64,000 bases of DNA from Physella acuta. Its lineage: Eukaryota > Mollusca > Gastropoda > Physidae. Below the pieces are notes generated by a model. The model had not been told where the DNA came from. It ran no database searches and saw only the letters and a program-made list of their open reading frames with translations. This document shows positions 45,755 through 56,120 of this stretch, in pieces. A program made the translations under genes and the position numbers. Every line of letters starts with the position of its first letter. Positions within the stretch are counted from its first letter, which is position 1. The stretch lies in NCBI RefSeq assembly GCF_028476545.1, contig NW_026732536.1:186001-250000 (forward strand). The letters run 5' to 3'.

Positions 45755-46062
45755 TAGGAGGGTAAAGGGTCTGGGTGTAAAGGGTGTGAGGTAAAGGGTG
45801 TGGTGGAAAGGGAATGGGTGTAAAGAGTGTGGGTGTAAAGGGTGTGAGGTAAAGGGTGTGGTGGAAAGGGAATGGGTGTAAAGAGTGTGGGTGTAAAGGG
45901 TGTGGGTGTAAAGGGTATGGGGTAAAGGGTGTGGTGGAAAGGGTGTGGGTGGAAAGGGTGTGGTGGAAAGGGAATGGGTGTGGGTGTAAAGAGTGTGGGT
46001 GTAAAGGGTGTGGGGTAAAGGGTGTCGGGTTAAGGGTGTGGGGTAAAGTGTGGTGTTTATCA
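45755..46062. repeat. GGGTGTAAAGGGTGTG minisatellite
   Basis: 12-13-bp units GGGTGTAAAG, GAGGTAAAG and GTGGTGGAAAG. A 60-bp block ending in GGAATGGGTGTAAAGAGTG is repeated, so there is a higher-order layer. Minus-strand frames of HTLYTHP type are artefacts. Confidence 0.93.
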
Positions 46063-46429
46063 AATATTTGAGACACGCTGGGCAATATGTGGCAAGTTTT
46101 TTTTTAAAGCAACATGAGAATCCAAACGCTCAATTAACGTGTAGTTCAAATGCCGGAGCTGAACTGAAAGTTGGACAATAGAATGGGGATGGGGGGCGTC
46201 TTGAAAGGAGCGGTAACGAACATTTATAAACAACAGAACCTCCAAGTCACATTTCTTTCGTGTAGTTCTCCAAATATTGTTTTTACAATTGCTTTTTACC
46301 TTAAACAATTTCTTGTTTTCTTCCTTATTTTCAAACAATTTTTTTGTTTTATTTTTCCAAAAAAACAAAAAAAAACATTTCGCCCCAAATCCAAACCGCC
46401 AGATAAAAACAATATTGTGATCACCATCT

Positions 46430-46705
46430 TGCGTCTATTTTTAGACGTCAGTTTACATTATCTCCGCTGTGTTCTGTCTCCCACTGACGTCATGGGGTGT
46501 TTCGGGTTTTCCCGGAGCAACACGCCCACCTGTTTGATCGGAGGGAACCGGCTGTCAAGGGGGAACATTTGCGGCGCAATTATCAATTGCCGGGGAACTC
46601 TTCCATTAGGGCGCACCATCTGTGCTCAATGTGCGGAGCTCCTTGTCAAAATTTGCTTTCGGTTAAGGCTGGGGTGTGGACGCTGTGGCTATTTAAATGA
46701 TTAGA
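46430..46705 (+). promoter_or_regulatory. GC-balanced island with a CREB/ATF site, or a small coding exon
   Basis: Non-repetitive block with TGACGTCA at 46485-46492. From the ATG at 46493 the frame reads MGCFGFSRSNTPTCLIGGNR for 20 residues and on for about 70 in total to a stop at 46704. It is Cys-rich with CAQC and CGRC pairs. No domain is recognised, no splice sites stand out, and the frame also stays open upstream through AT-rich text, so I favour a regulatory island over a gene. Confidence 0.28.
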
Positions 46706-46827
46706 TCGGGTTTTTTTTTTTTTTTCATTAAGGATATTAAAATGGTGCAGGGCTAAACGTGTGTCAAAGAATAGAGAAGTTTATTTGGAGGAGAAAAGAC
46801 AGGTAGAGCAATGTGGTGGGGCTTAGG

Positions 46828-47438
46828 TGGCGGCACATACTCCAGCAGGACAGAGAACTTTAAAGCTGTAGTTGGTGGCCCATACTCCAGTAGGACAGAG
46901 AAGTGTGGAGAGATGTAGTTGGTGGCCCATACTCCAGCAGGACAGAGAACTTTAAAGCTGTAGTTGGTGGCCCATACTCCAGTAGGACATAGAACTCTAG
47001 AGCTGTAGTTGGCGGCCCATACTCCAGTAGGACAGAGAACTCTGGAGAGCTGTAGTTGGTGGCCCATACTCCAGCAGGACAGAGAACTCTGGAGAGCTGT
47101 AGTTGGTGGCCCATACTCCAGCAGGACAGAGAACTCTGGAGAGCTGTAGTTGGTGGTCCATACTCCAGCAAGACAGAGAACTTTAAAGCCGTAGTTGGTG
47201 GCCCATACTCCAGCAGGACAGAGAACTCTGGAGAGCTGTAGTTGGTGGCCCATACTCCAGCAGGACAGAGAACTCTGGAGAGCTGTAGTTGGCGGCCCAT
47301 ACTCCAGCAGGACAGAGATTTCTGGAGAGCTGTAGTTGGTGGCCCATACTCCAGCAGGACAGAGAACACTGGAGAGTTGTAGTTGGTGGCCCAAACTCCA
47401 GCAGGACAGAGAACTCTGGAGAGCTGTAGTTGGCAGTA
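46828..47438. repeat. 47-bp minisatellite, array 2
   Basis: Thirteen copies of the same unit as at 32622-32975. A rarer unit, with CCAGTAGGACATAGAACTCT then AGAGCTGTAGTTGGCGGCCC, occurs in both arrays (32625 and 46978), so the arrays share more than the basic unit. A CTTTAAAGC variant is limited to this array. Confidence 0.97.
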
Positions 47439-47439
47439 C

Positions 47440-47860
47440 ATGTGTTAACTTACATTTGTAAGAAGACGATAAGATTTTAATTGACTAGACGTTGCGTGGG
47501 GTATTTTATCGCCTCAGACATTTAATTGACAGTTTCAGTATGTTCGCTATAGCTGTTTTTTTACAAGCTTTTATTTAACTCACTTCCTCTGTCGTAAGTC
47601 GCCAGTCGTAAGTCGTCAGTCTAGATAGAAACGCTGGAATGAAAATTCGGAAACTTCTACTTGACCGACACGATTCACAGTTGGCACGTGGGTCAAGACA
47701 TGAAGACAATGCAATCTGAAACTAAATTTGACTTAATTGGATGCCTAATTAATTTTTTATTAATTAATTAAAATTTGGACCGAATTAGTAGGCATGTCTA
47801 GCCAACCACACCACACGCGTCATCACCTTCAATAGCTGCGCCATCACGTAATGGCTGCGT
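47440..47860. other. Unique sequence, no gene seen
   Basis: AT-rich with TTAATTAATT words near 47740-47770. Confidence 0.5.
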
Positions 47861-47862
47861 TC

Positions 47863-47917
47863 AAAAACCATTGCGCGCCTACTGAACGTGATGTTCAGTA
47901 GGCGCGCAATGGTTTTT
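47863..47917. repeat. Perfect 25-bp inverted repeat, 5-nt loop
   Basis: Arms 47863-47887 and 47893-47917 are exact reverse complements (AAAAACCATTGCGCGCCTAC then TGAAC), with loop GTGAT. DNA or RNA from it would form a strong hairpin. It lies 41 bp left of a much larger perfect palindrome. Confidence 0.97.
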
Positions 47918-47958
47918 AGTCATGTAACTCTATTGTAAATAAAACATGTAAAGTACTG

Positions 47959-48230
47959 AAAAAAAAATTCATAAAAAACGTTTTAATAACAAGCTTTTAT
48001 GTAATGATGCACTAAAAAGTAGAAAATAAATTATAGACTACTATTTAAATAACTATAAAGAAAAGCGTGGGTGTCTTCCTTAACATTAGTAAAGGTATCC
48101 AATAGATACTAAAGTGACCCACGCTTTTCTTTATAGTTATTTAAATAGTAGTCTATAATTTATTTTCTACTTTTTAGTGCATCATTACATAAAAGCTTGT
48201 TATTAAAACGTTTTTTATGAATTTTTTTTT
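47959..48230. repeat. Perfect 114-bp inverted repeat, 44-bp spacer
   Basis: Arms 47959-48072 and 48117-48230 are identical reverse complements as far as I can check base by base. The spacer is 48073-48116. The right arm ends in the T-run that adjoins the hairpin-ended repeat at 48233. No coding. Identity over 114 bp means a recent origin (inverted duplication, transposition or a template-switch event), or an assembly artefact. Confidence 0.95.
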
Positions 48231-48232
48231 TT

Positions 48233-48895
48233 ACTTTCTCGTATATACGAAGTATAGAGAAAGTATTGTAATCGTGCAAAAAAAAAATCGAGATTTTTAC
48301 AGATCTCGACGTTTTACACCTCACTGATACGGAAAAACATAATTTTGCAATCTTGTCCGTATGTCTGTGTGTGTCTGTGTGTCTGTGTGTCCGTGTGTAA
48401 ACACGATAACTTGAGTACCGTTACAGCTAGGTTGATGAAATTTCATATATAAGTATTTTATCAAAATCGTAGATCAACTTTTGAGCGATTTCCGATAACC
48501 GGAAGTGGTACTTTTCCTACTTTGAATTTTTCAAAAGCCTATAACTTGAGTACTAGATAAATGAAATTTCACATGTAAGTAAAAGATCTAATTCTCTACC
48601 TTCTGTAAAATTTTGAGTAATTTCCGTTGACTGGAAGTAGTAATTTACGCTACTTCCGATTTCTAAAAAAACTAATGTAAATTTTAAAAGTACTAATAAT
48701 ATTGCGCACTATTATGCGGTTTTTTATTTGGCGTTCACTTGGTGTGCAATTAATTTGTCTACGAGATTTTATTCTATTTTTAAAACTTTAAGTATTTAAA
48801 ATGGATTAAAAATCATGTCTATAGCCCGAGTTCCCATCCCCTGTTATTTTATATAAGAATATTCGAGAAAGTTTAGGGGAGATCACTCCCGGTTT
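48233..48895 (-). mobile_element. Hairpin-ended retroposon-like repeat, copy 2 (663 bp)
   Basis: Collinear with 14146-14832. It has the terminal inverted repeat ACTTTCTC...GAGAAAGT beside a T-run, a CTGTGTGT patch, two GATAACTTGAGTA blocks and GGAGATCACTCCC at the far end. It is about 85-90% similar by eye. The adjoining T-run (poly(A) on the minus strand) is shared with the other copies. Confidence 0.8.
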
Positions 48896-48899
48896 ATTT

Positions 48900-49400
48900 T
48901 AAATTATTTTTTATTTGCAAATAGAAATAATGATATCAGCATATACAAATGTGTGTGTGCGTTAGTCTGTAACATAATTCAAATATTTACAAAAAATATC
49001 ATTACATGAAGAAAATAGAGAACATTACTAATAAAAATGGAATTTATAAAGCAATAATTCTAAAATGAAGGTATTTAGAATTAAAGAAATACAAAATGGT
49101 CTTGCATTGTTGTCTCTGAACTGCTAAATAAAGGATTTAAAAAAATAAACAAAAGGAATGTCTATGTTGTTAGAAATTAAAACAGAAGAATTAGTAGCTG
49201 GAAAACTTTGAGTCAACTGATGTCTCTCTAACTCAACGTTTCACTTTCTTACTGTTTCACTTTTCTATTATTAGTACTGGCGCCGGATAATCTCCCCTCA
49301 GCGTAACTCTATATCACCTAATCTCGTCATCGACTGAGGTAGACAATCAATTCATGTTTCTAGTTCCCACCGCAGGGAGGGGAGAGGATAGGGAGGCACT
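48900..49400. other. AT-rich unique sequence
   Basis: No gene seen. Confidence 0.5.
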
Positions 49401-49402
49401 CA

Positions 49403-49520
49403 TACGCACACACTCACACACAAGTAAACACACATGCGCACAATTGTAAACACACATGCGCACACTTGTAAACACACACACGTACACATGCACACGTACA
49501 CACTTACACATACACAAGAT
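49403..49520. repeat. ACACACATGCGCACA repeat
   Basis: CA-rich repeat with CACACATGCGCACA and GTAAACACA words, about 14-20-bp spacing. Confidence 0.8.
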
Positions 49521-49529
49521 GGATCTAAC

Positions 49530-50900
49530 GCCGAAGCGTATAATCTTCCAATATATAGACCAAAATATTCTGTAAGGGACTGCATCGATTTTTTTTTATT
49601 TACATGATTGATCTGCCGGTACCTTACATCAAAAGGAAAATACATGTACCTCATGGGGTAGGGATTGGGGGGGGGGGGGGTCAGGAACAGAGAAACCAGG
49701 CACTTAGTACTTTTCTGGTGCCTCTACCAGAGATTTATGTGGGCCCATGTAATCTTAATCTAGCACACCTCCCACCTCCGTGGTTTTGGTACTTTTATTC
49801 AATATCACACCTATTTTTGTGTTGTAATTAATCCTGTAATAGGATTATAATGGTCGCTAAATATCCAAATCCTTAGGTTTTAAGTTCCTTGTATATGTCG
49901 TTGTTTTAGTTTCACGGAAGTAACGAATGTCCTTATTCAACAAATGTCCTTATTCAGCAAATGTCCCCATGCAGCGAATTTCCTGATTCATAATGTCATA
50001 ATACAGCCAAAGTCCTTATGAATTATAATGAACCTCCAAAAAATGTTGCAGCGACATATCACATAACGAAACGAAATGAAAACCAAACATTCAAAACTAT
50101 CATGAAACAAACTCACAGCAAATACCAGGCTCTCATTGCTTACATAAACATAACCTTTGACCTCCAATCCATTTTCTCGAATGCTTTAAACCAGAAATCA
50201 ATTTTATATCTTCTATACAACACGGAAACGCCTTGATGAATAGGCCTACATCTCAACGCAAATAACGGAAGTAAACAAAACTTTTTTCTAAACGTACACA
50301 CATCGTTTCTGCAGGGTATACACACACCCACACATACATACATACACACACCCTTACACACATGACCACACACTCCTTCCTTATCTTCCTTCATTGGTGT
50401 GTTTTCTTTCTTGTCTAAACAAACAAGTCTTGCATTGGTTGACGGAAGTTGTTAGTTCATGTATCGCAGTTCTAACAAACACGGAAATAAACATGAAAAA
50501 TTGACACGTTTTCTCTTGCCAGTGATATTTGTTGAACGTTTCTTATGGACATTTCTGCAATTCTAACCCCCCCCCCCCCACTCACCCATCCACACACAAA
50601 CACACACACACATACACACACACACACATATACACACAATCCAATGTGTTTGAGTATTCTGGGACGGAATTATGCAAATTGGATTTTTGGATCCTGAGAT
50701 CGAGGGTAAAAGAAGAAAAAACAAAATCTCCCCGTTCTCATGATCAGAGTTAGATAAACATTGGGAGATATCAAAGCTGTTTTACCGGATGTGACGAAAG
50801 CGGCTGTTTTGTCCGTGTAATACCCCGGGGGGTCATCAATCAACGGTCCGGGTGACAGCATTTGAACTTGCATTTAAGTGACGTGCACTCAAGGTCGTCA
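49530..50900. other. Mixed unique sequence, no gene seen
   Basis: G-run near 49670-49680, a small AAATGTCCTTATTCAGC repeat (49925-50010), CA-rich tracts at 50318-50385 and 50580-50640, and a C-run at 50568-50580. 50760-50870 is GC-balanced without a frame of note. Confidence 0.45.
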
Positions 50901-50902
50901 AG

Positions 50903-50952
<50 letters not shown>
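50903..50952 (+). repeat. Uninterrupted A-run of 50
   Basis: Pure A for 50 bases after GGTCGTCAAG. It could be the tail of a retroposed copy, but nothing in the 150 bp to the left is recognisable as a SINE, LINE or gene and no flanking direct repeat was seen. Confidence 0.95.
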
Positions 50953-50955
<3 letters not shown>

Positions 50956-50999
50956 TTGGGTCTCACCAACTTCGTGCCTATTTTTTCTTCGCTTTAGAC

Positions 51000-51660
51000 A
51001 CTATACGCCCCTTTCCTTGATGCCCTTTTAGCCCTTTCTTATTATCCCCTTACTATGGGCAATATTTGTCCTTTTCTTTTGGAAAATATTAACCCTGTAC
51101 ATTTGCAAATATAGTACCGTCTCCTTTAAGCCACATCAGCCATCTCTGGTTCGTATTGGCCCTCTTCTTTAGCTATATTAGCCCGTATTTTTTGGACCAT
51201 ATTAGCCCAGAGGCGTAGCGACCCTTCCCGGCGCCCGGGGACAAACGTTTCGATTTGCACCCCCCCCCCTCAAGATTTCGATTTCCACCACCACCCCCCT
51301 CTAACTTTCGATTTGCACCCCCCCCCCCTCAAGATTTCGATTTGCACCTCCCCCCCCCCCCCCTCAAACTTTCGATTTGCACCCTCCTCAACCTTTCAAT
51401 TTATTTTTCCAACCCATTTTGGCGCCCCCTAAGGTCGGCGCCCGGGGACACATGTCCCCCCCGCCACCCCCCCCTCGCTACGCTACTGTATTAGCCCTTT
51501 CCTTTAGGGCCCATTAGCCCTCTCCCCATTAGCCAAATTAACCATTTGTTTTGTTTTGTCTGACTCCTTTGGGCTTTTATGTCCGTTTCTTCTAGCCCTA
51601 TTCGTCCATATGCCCTGCTTATCCTTATTTTTGTGGTTAAATTTATCATGCCCGCTTGAA
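51000..51660. repeat. Degenerate TTAGCCCTTTCCTTT repeat, split by a MITE
   Basis: Loose repetition of TTAGCCC, ATATTAGCC and CCTTTTCTTT words at about 25-bp spacing on both sides of the MITE at 51208-51488. Confidence 0.7.
51208..51488 (+). mobile_element. G/C-minisatellite MITE C3 (281 bp)
   Basis: CAGAGGCGTAGCGACCC at 51208 and CCCTCGCTACGCTACTG ending at 51488, with a perfect 8-bp TSD, TATTAGCC (51200-51207 and 51489-51496). Five to six internal ACTTTCGATTTGCACCCC units. It shares the GGCGCCCGGGGACA module with C1 but is in the opposite orientation. Confidence 0.95.
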
Positions 51661-51689
51661 CCTCATTTAACTGACTGACTTCAAGATAC

Positions 51690-51975
51690 TTGGTATCTAT
51701 CAGAAGATAAAACAGCCGGTCTTTTGCTCATGATGGTGCACGTAAAAGCTGTGTCTACACCAATGTTTGGTCCGTGTCTGCCTTTTTGTGTATCTTGGCC
51801 GTAGACGTAGGCATAACGTTAAGTCTGCCAGAAAAACAAAATGCCTCACGTCTGTGTAATTTCCACTGGAGAGTTTTTGATTAGCCGGCGATGACCTTCA
51901 ACAGGGACTTGACCTATGACCTACCATAACATCGGCTGTACACAAGAAGGTCAGTCCCTGGGTACAAGACGGCTG
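51690..51975. promoter_or_regulatory. Island with a perfect DR1 nuclear-receptor-type site
   Basis: TGACCT at 51910-51915 and 51917-51922, one base apart, is a perfect direct repeat 1, the spacing bound by RXR, HNF4 and COUP-TF type receptors. Further half-sites are TGACCT at 51892 and AGGTCA at 51944. The block is non-repetitive and GC-balanced, with no frame. Function is inferred from the motif cluster. Confidence 0.4.
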
Positions 51976-52069
51976 TATGGGGTGGGGGAGATGTGCAAGA
52001 CAACGAGGCCAGAAATTAACGAAAGGTCAAATATTCCAGGCAGTTGAGTTGGGAGAGGGGGGGGGCTCA

Positions 52070-52214
52070 ATACCGAGGCTACCACGAGGGTCTGGGGTGG
52101 TTGTGTGGGGAGTTTGTGTGGGGCTTGTGAGGGGCCTGTGTGAATTTAGTGTGGAGGTTTGTGGGTTTGGAGTTTGTGAGGAGTTTGTGAGGGTGTTCGT
52201 GTAGAACTTATGAA
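52070..52214. repeat. GTGTGGGGAGTTTGTG minisatellite, left part
   Basis: Degenerate GTTTGTGAGG and GTGTGGGG units. It resumes at 55776-55950 after hAT copy B, showing that B landed in this array. Confidence 0.8.
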
Positions 52215-52367
52215 CAGTACCGGCGCCATGTTGTTTAGCGCCCCCGGCAAAATTTATTAAAACGCCCCCTTTAACACAAATTAATTACTAAAACATATGT
52301 ATAAGAAAAAAAATTAATTAAAAGTGACATATTGATTTATTATCATTTGCATAAGTAGACATCAAAA

Positions 52368-52472
52368 TCAAATTTTACTTGCCTCCTTCGTCGCAAAAGT
52401 GTGTACTAATTCCTTCAATGCCCGTTTGCAAGTGTAATCACATTCTATTGAAATTGTTGCTAAGTCCACGAG
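52368..52472 (-). pseudogene. hAT transposase C-terminal remnant (copy B)
   Basis: The minus strand reads LVDLATISIECDYTCKRAL, then KELVHTFATKEASKI and a stop codon. It is a better-kept version of the copy A remnant, with the SIE...L...FA.KEA.K pattern of hAT C-termini. No upstream DDE-domain or RNase-H-like core is present in the element. Confidence 0.5.
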
Positions 52473-53956
52473 AAAAATTTCAATTGCTCAATTGGATGAT
52501 TAATTTGCGACTAAGACGGTTTTGGACGCATTTGTTGCACTATCTCATACAATCTCGTTTAATCTACAACGGCTACTGATGTATTTGTTTTTCAACTTGA
52601 TAATGCTTAAAAACCTACCAAACTATTTTGTTTAGAACTTCTGCTCTATATAATTTTTACAATAGCAAATAACAACTTAACGTTATATTTATAAGTAAGC
52701 GGTCAACCTAATGTGCAGGAATTTGAAATGAATATAAAGTCAAGCAACGAATTATCTCCCATTTGAAAATCCAAATACCAAAGTTTTATTCAAGGGAAAT
52801 AACTTTCACAAGAATAGCTAAATTAACCAAGTGTAACTAAGACATGCTTGAAAAACATAATAAAACGCTTTAAATTTCATTACGTAATATTTATAACAAA
52901 TCTTTGATATAACCTATGTAACCTTGTAAAAACAATATATTTTACTTATTGAATACTTAACTGTAGGTTTTGTTTTGAAAGTCTAAACACGGTAGCTTTA
53001 TTACAACATACTCCGATTAAATGTTGATGACTTTCTATTAATTGTTATTCTGTCACAACGAGTATGTTGATTATTGTGTACATTTTTTGATCCCCTAAAT
53101 AAACGGACGCCTATAAAACAAATCAATTACGGGTAAACTGTTTAAGACATTCCTCTATGTAATAATTAAATATAACACAATTATAATTTGAAAAAACAAA
53201 GTTTACGGTTAGTTATAAATTCCAGCCTATATAATATTAAATATTAATACTTTAAGCATGGTAATACAGATTCCTAAAAAAACTATAGAATTTCTGCTAG
53301 AGAACGTCTACCTTTCTTTGTAGTGTGATCCGTACTGAATTGAAATCATCTAACGTACGATAAACTCGACTACTCGATATACTCTACTACATTCACAACT
53401 CATATCAAACCTCGATACCTAAACATAACTAGACTCGATGCTCCAGAACTAGGACACCAACTCGCTTAATTTCACCAAGCTCTAAAAACTATACTCATAA
53501 TCAATCACGATTTCACTGGACCTACTACTCACACGTTAACAGTCAACACAATTTGATACCTTAATACCACAAGACTCCATACTCCCGAACTCCACAAATA
53601 CGCCATCTACTAGAAATACAACTACACAACAGCCAAAAAAACTACGTTACTTTAACACTTCGATACTTTATACCTACTTAACCATATCAGCAACAGCCTT
53701 CCGCCGCTATTCCCAAATCTAAACGATTCATCAAAACCTACCAAACAAGTACAATACTTTGAACACCCCGTCATTACTAAACTCTTTACAACAGAAGAGA
53801 GAAATTGTATTCAAGGAAAATAAAGTTCACAACAATAGCTAAATTAACCTATTGTAACTAAGACATGCTTGTAAAACACAATAAAACGCTTTAAATTTCA
53901 TTACTTAATAATTATAACAAATCTTTGATATTAGCTATGTAACCGTGTCAAAACAA

Positions 53957-54354
53957 TCTATCTTCTATATATATAATTCTCTTCTGGGATCAGTTAGAAA
54001 ACAAGCTGCAAGCGCGCCTTTGCAGTCCCCTCTCTTCCTCTCTATCACTATCACTACCACCCCCACCCCACCCCCACATGATCTGGTGAGCGGTGTTCAC
54101 TCTGTTTACATTTTACAATCATATAGACGGGTTTGGTGACGGCTATTAGGGGCAGATAATTGAGTTTGAAACGATTTTAAACTTAGAGGAGGTAACTAAG
54201 AGGAGGCTGCTTTCACGTGGGGGGGGGGGTTAGTGTTTTTAAGCAAATATTTTCAATGGCAGCATTGGTACTGTCGAATTCACAAATTATAAATTACTGA
54301 AAAGTAGAAAAAAACAACTAAATAGCGGCGTATGATACGCAGCGGGTCGGCTCG
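53957..54354 (+). mobile_element. Non-autonomous Helitron, copy 2 (398 bp)
   Basis: Starts TCTATCTTCTATATATATAA and ends with hairpin GCGTATGATACGC, then GGGTCGGCTCG. It is collinear with the copy at 27404. It is inserted between CAA and TATATTTTA. The other copies of this hAT segment (about 41690 in A, about 52935 in B) have CAATATATTTTA unbroken, giving two independent empty sites and no TSD. It carries a CACCCCCACC patch and a G-run. No coding. Confidence 0.88.
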
Positions 54355-54701
54355 TATATTTTAATAGTTAAATACTTAACTGTAGGGTTTCGTTTGAAAG
54401 TCTAAATATGGTAACTTTATTACAACATACTCCTATTCAATTTTGATGACATTCTTTTGATTGTCGTCCTGTGTGACGACTATTGTGATGATTATAATTT
54501 AATTTTTTTGATCCCCTAAATAAACGGACGCCCTTTAAAGAAATCAATTACGGGTAACTGTTTAAGACATTGCTCTATTTAATGATTAAATATAAAACAA
54601 TTATAATTTGAAAAAACAAAGTTTACGGATAGTTATAAATTCCAGCCTATATAATATTATATATTAATACTTTAAGCATGGTAATACAGATTCAACACAG
54701 T

Positions 54702-55009
54702 CAGTGGCGTAGGCAGGGGGGGGGGGTTAGGGGGGGGGTCATAACCCCCCCCCCCCCATAGACCCCTCGGTATATATAAAAAGTATGAGGGGGGGGTGCA
54801 AATCGAAAGTTTAAGGGGGGGGGTGCAAATCGAAAGTTTGAGGGGGGGGGGGTGCAAATCGAAAGTTTGAGGGAGGGGTGCAAATCGAAAGTTTGAGGGA
54901 GGGGTGCAAATCGAAAGTTTGAGGGCGGGGGGTGCAAATCGAAAGTTTGTCCCCGGGTAAAAATTGGAACCCCCCCCCCCCCCTTGAGACGATCCTGGCT
55001 ACGCCACTG
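54702..55009 (+). mobile_element. G/C-minisatellite MITE C6, nested in hAT copy B (308 bp)
   Basis: CAGTGGCGTAGGCAGGGG and CCTGGCTACGCCACTG are perfect-looking inverted ends. The TSD AACACAGT is exact (54694-54701 and 55010-55017). Six GTGCAAATCGAAAGTTTGAG units with G-runs. The ends differ from C1-C5 at the GTAGGC position, so this is a sister subfamily. Confidence 0.95.
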
Positions 55010-55775
55010 AACACAGTCAACACAATTTGATACCTTAATGCCACAAGACTCCATACTCCCGAACTCCACAAATACGCCATGTACTAGAACTACAACTACA
55101 CAACAGCCAAAAAAATTACGTTACTTTAACACTTCGATACTTTATACCTACGAAACCATAGCAACAGCCTTCCGCCGTTACTCCCAAATCTAAACGACTC
55201 ATCAAAACTTACCAAACAAGTACAATACTTTGAACACCCCGTCATTACAAAACTCTATACAACAGAACAGAGAAAACGAGAATTACAAGCCTAATTAAAA
55301 ACCAAAATTGCACGTGTTTCGGAACGCCCCGCCATGCGCTGGAGCGATCACTAAATCAACATTCAAATTAGATAACCGTTAGAAATGTCCGAAATTTAAA
55401 TTACGGACTTATTTCATCGGTTTCTACTTCAATTATGTGACACCAAAATAAAAAAGCAAAGTGACTGGTAAAAACTCCCTGACCTTTCAAAATTAGGGAG
55501 GGGGGTTGCATTTTTTACAATCGCGAATAAATATAGGCCTATATAGAACTATTTTTGGGGTGGGGGTGCATAATTAATAGTTTGTCCTGGGTGCCGAAAT
55601 ACATTGCTACTCCTTTGTATAATACCATCTATAGTTTATAAAAGATAATCAATGTTATTAACTATTAGGTGCTTTTTGATAATAGCGATTAAACTATTGC
55701 GCCCCCCCCCCCCCCAAGGATTGGCGCCCTAGGGCGACCGCCTAGTTCGCCTTTTATAGGTAGCGCCGGCCTCTG

Positions 55776-55950
55776 CTTATGAAGGGTCTGTGTGGAGCTT
55801 TTGTGGGGTGTCCTGTATAGAGTTTTGTGAGGAGTTTATGTGGAGGTTTGTGGGACTTGTGTGTTTGGAGCTTGCGAGGGGTTTTGTGTGACATTCCTAG
55901 AGATTTCTGTGGTTATTCTGGGGGGGTTTGTGGCGGAGTTTGTGGATCAA
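55776..55950. repeat. GTGTGGGGAGTTTGTG minisatellite, right part
   Basis: GTGTGGAGCTTTTGTGGGG and TTTGTGAGGAGTTTATGTGG units continue the array broken by hAT copy B. Confidence 0.78.
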
Positions 55951-55954
55951 GCTT

Positions 55955-56115
55955 AGTTATGCAATAGCACGACTGCATTCTACGGTCACGCGTTCTTATC
56001 GATTTGTGGCCGGTTTGTACCAATCTATAGAAACTTTATAGTATAGGTAAAAATAGGGTTGTGATCAATCCTCTTCTTCTTCGTTCTCAATTTTTAGTGT
56101 TGGAAAGGATCCCTT
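55955..56115. other. Unique sequence
   Basis: Short non-repetitive spacer between the GT array and the next MITE. No gene. Confidence 0.5.
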
Positions 56116-56120
56116 CTAAC

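Larger units (their letters stand above)
52215..55775 (-). mobile_element. hAT-type element, copy B (3561 bp), with nested inserts
   Basis: CAGTACCGGCGCCATGTTG at 52215 and GTAGCGCCGGCCTCTG ending at 55775. The TSD CTTATGAA is exact (52207-52214 and 55776-55783). Collinear with copy A but longer for three reasons: an internal direct duplication (roughly 52770-53800 is repeated from about 53805), a Helitron (53957-54354) and a MITE (54702-55009), both in the second copy. Only a short transposase remnant remains. Confidence 0.93.

Noticed and set aside
46753-47441. 213- and 193-codon minus-strand frames
   Set aside because: Both are translations of the 47-bp minisatellite in different frames. 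Matching frames exist over the first array at 32.6 kb.
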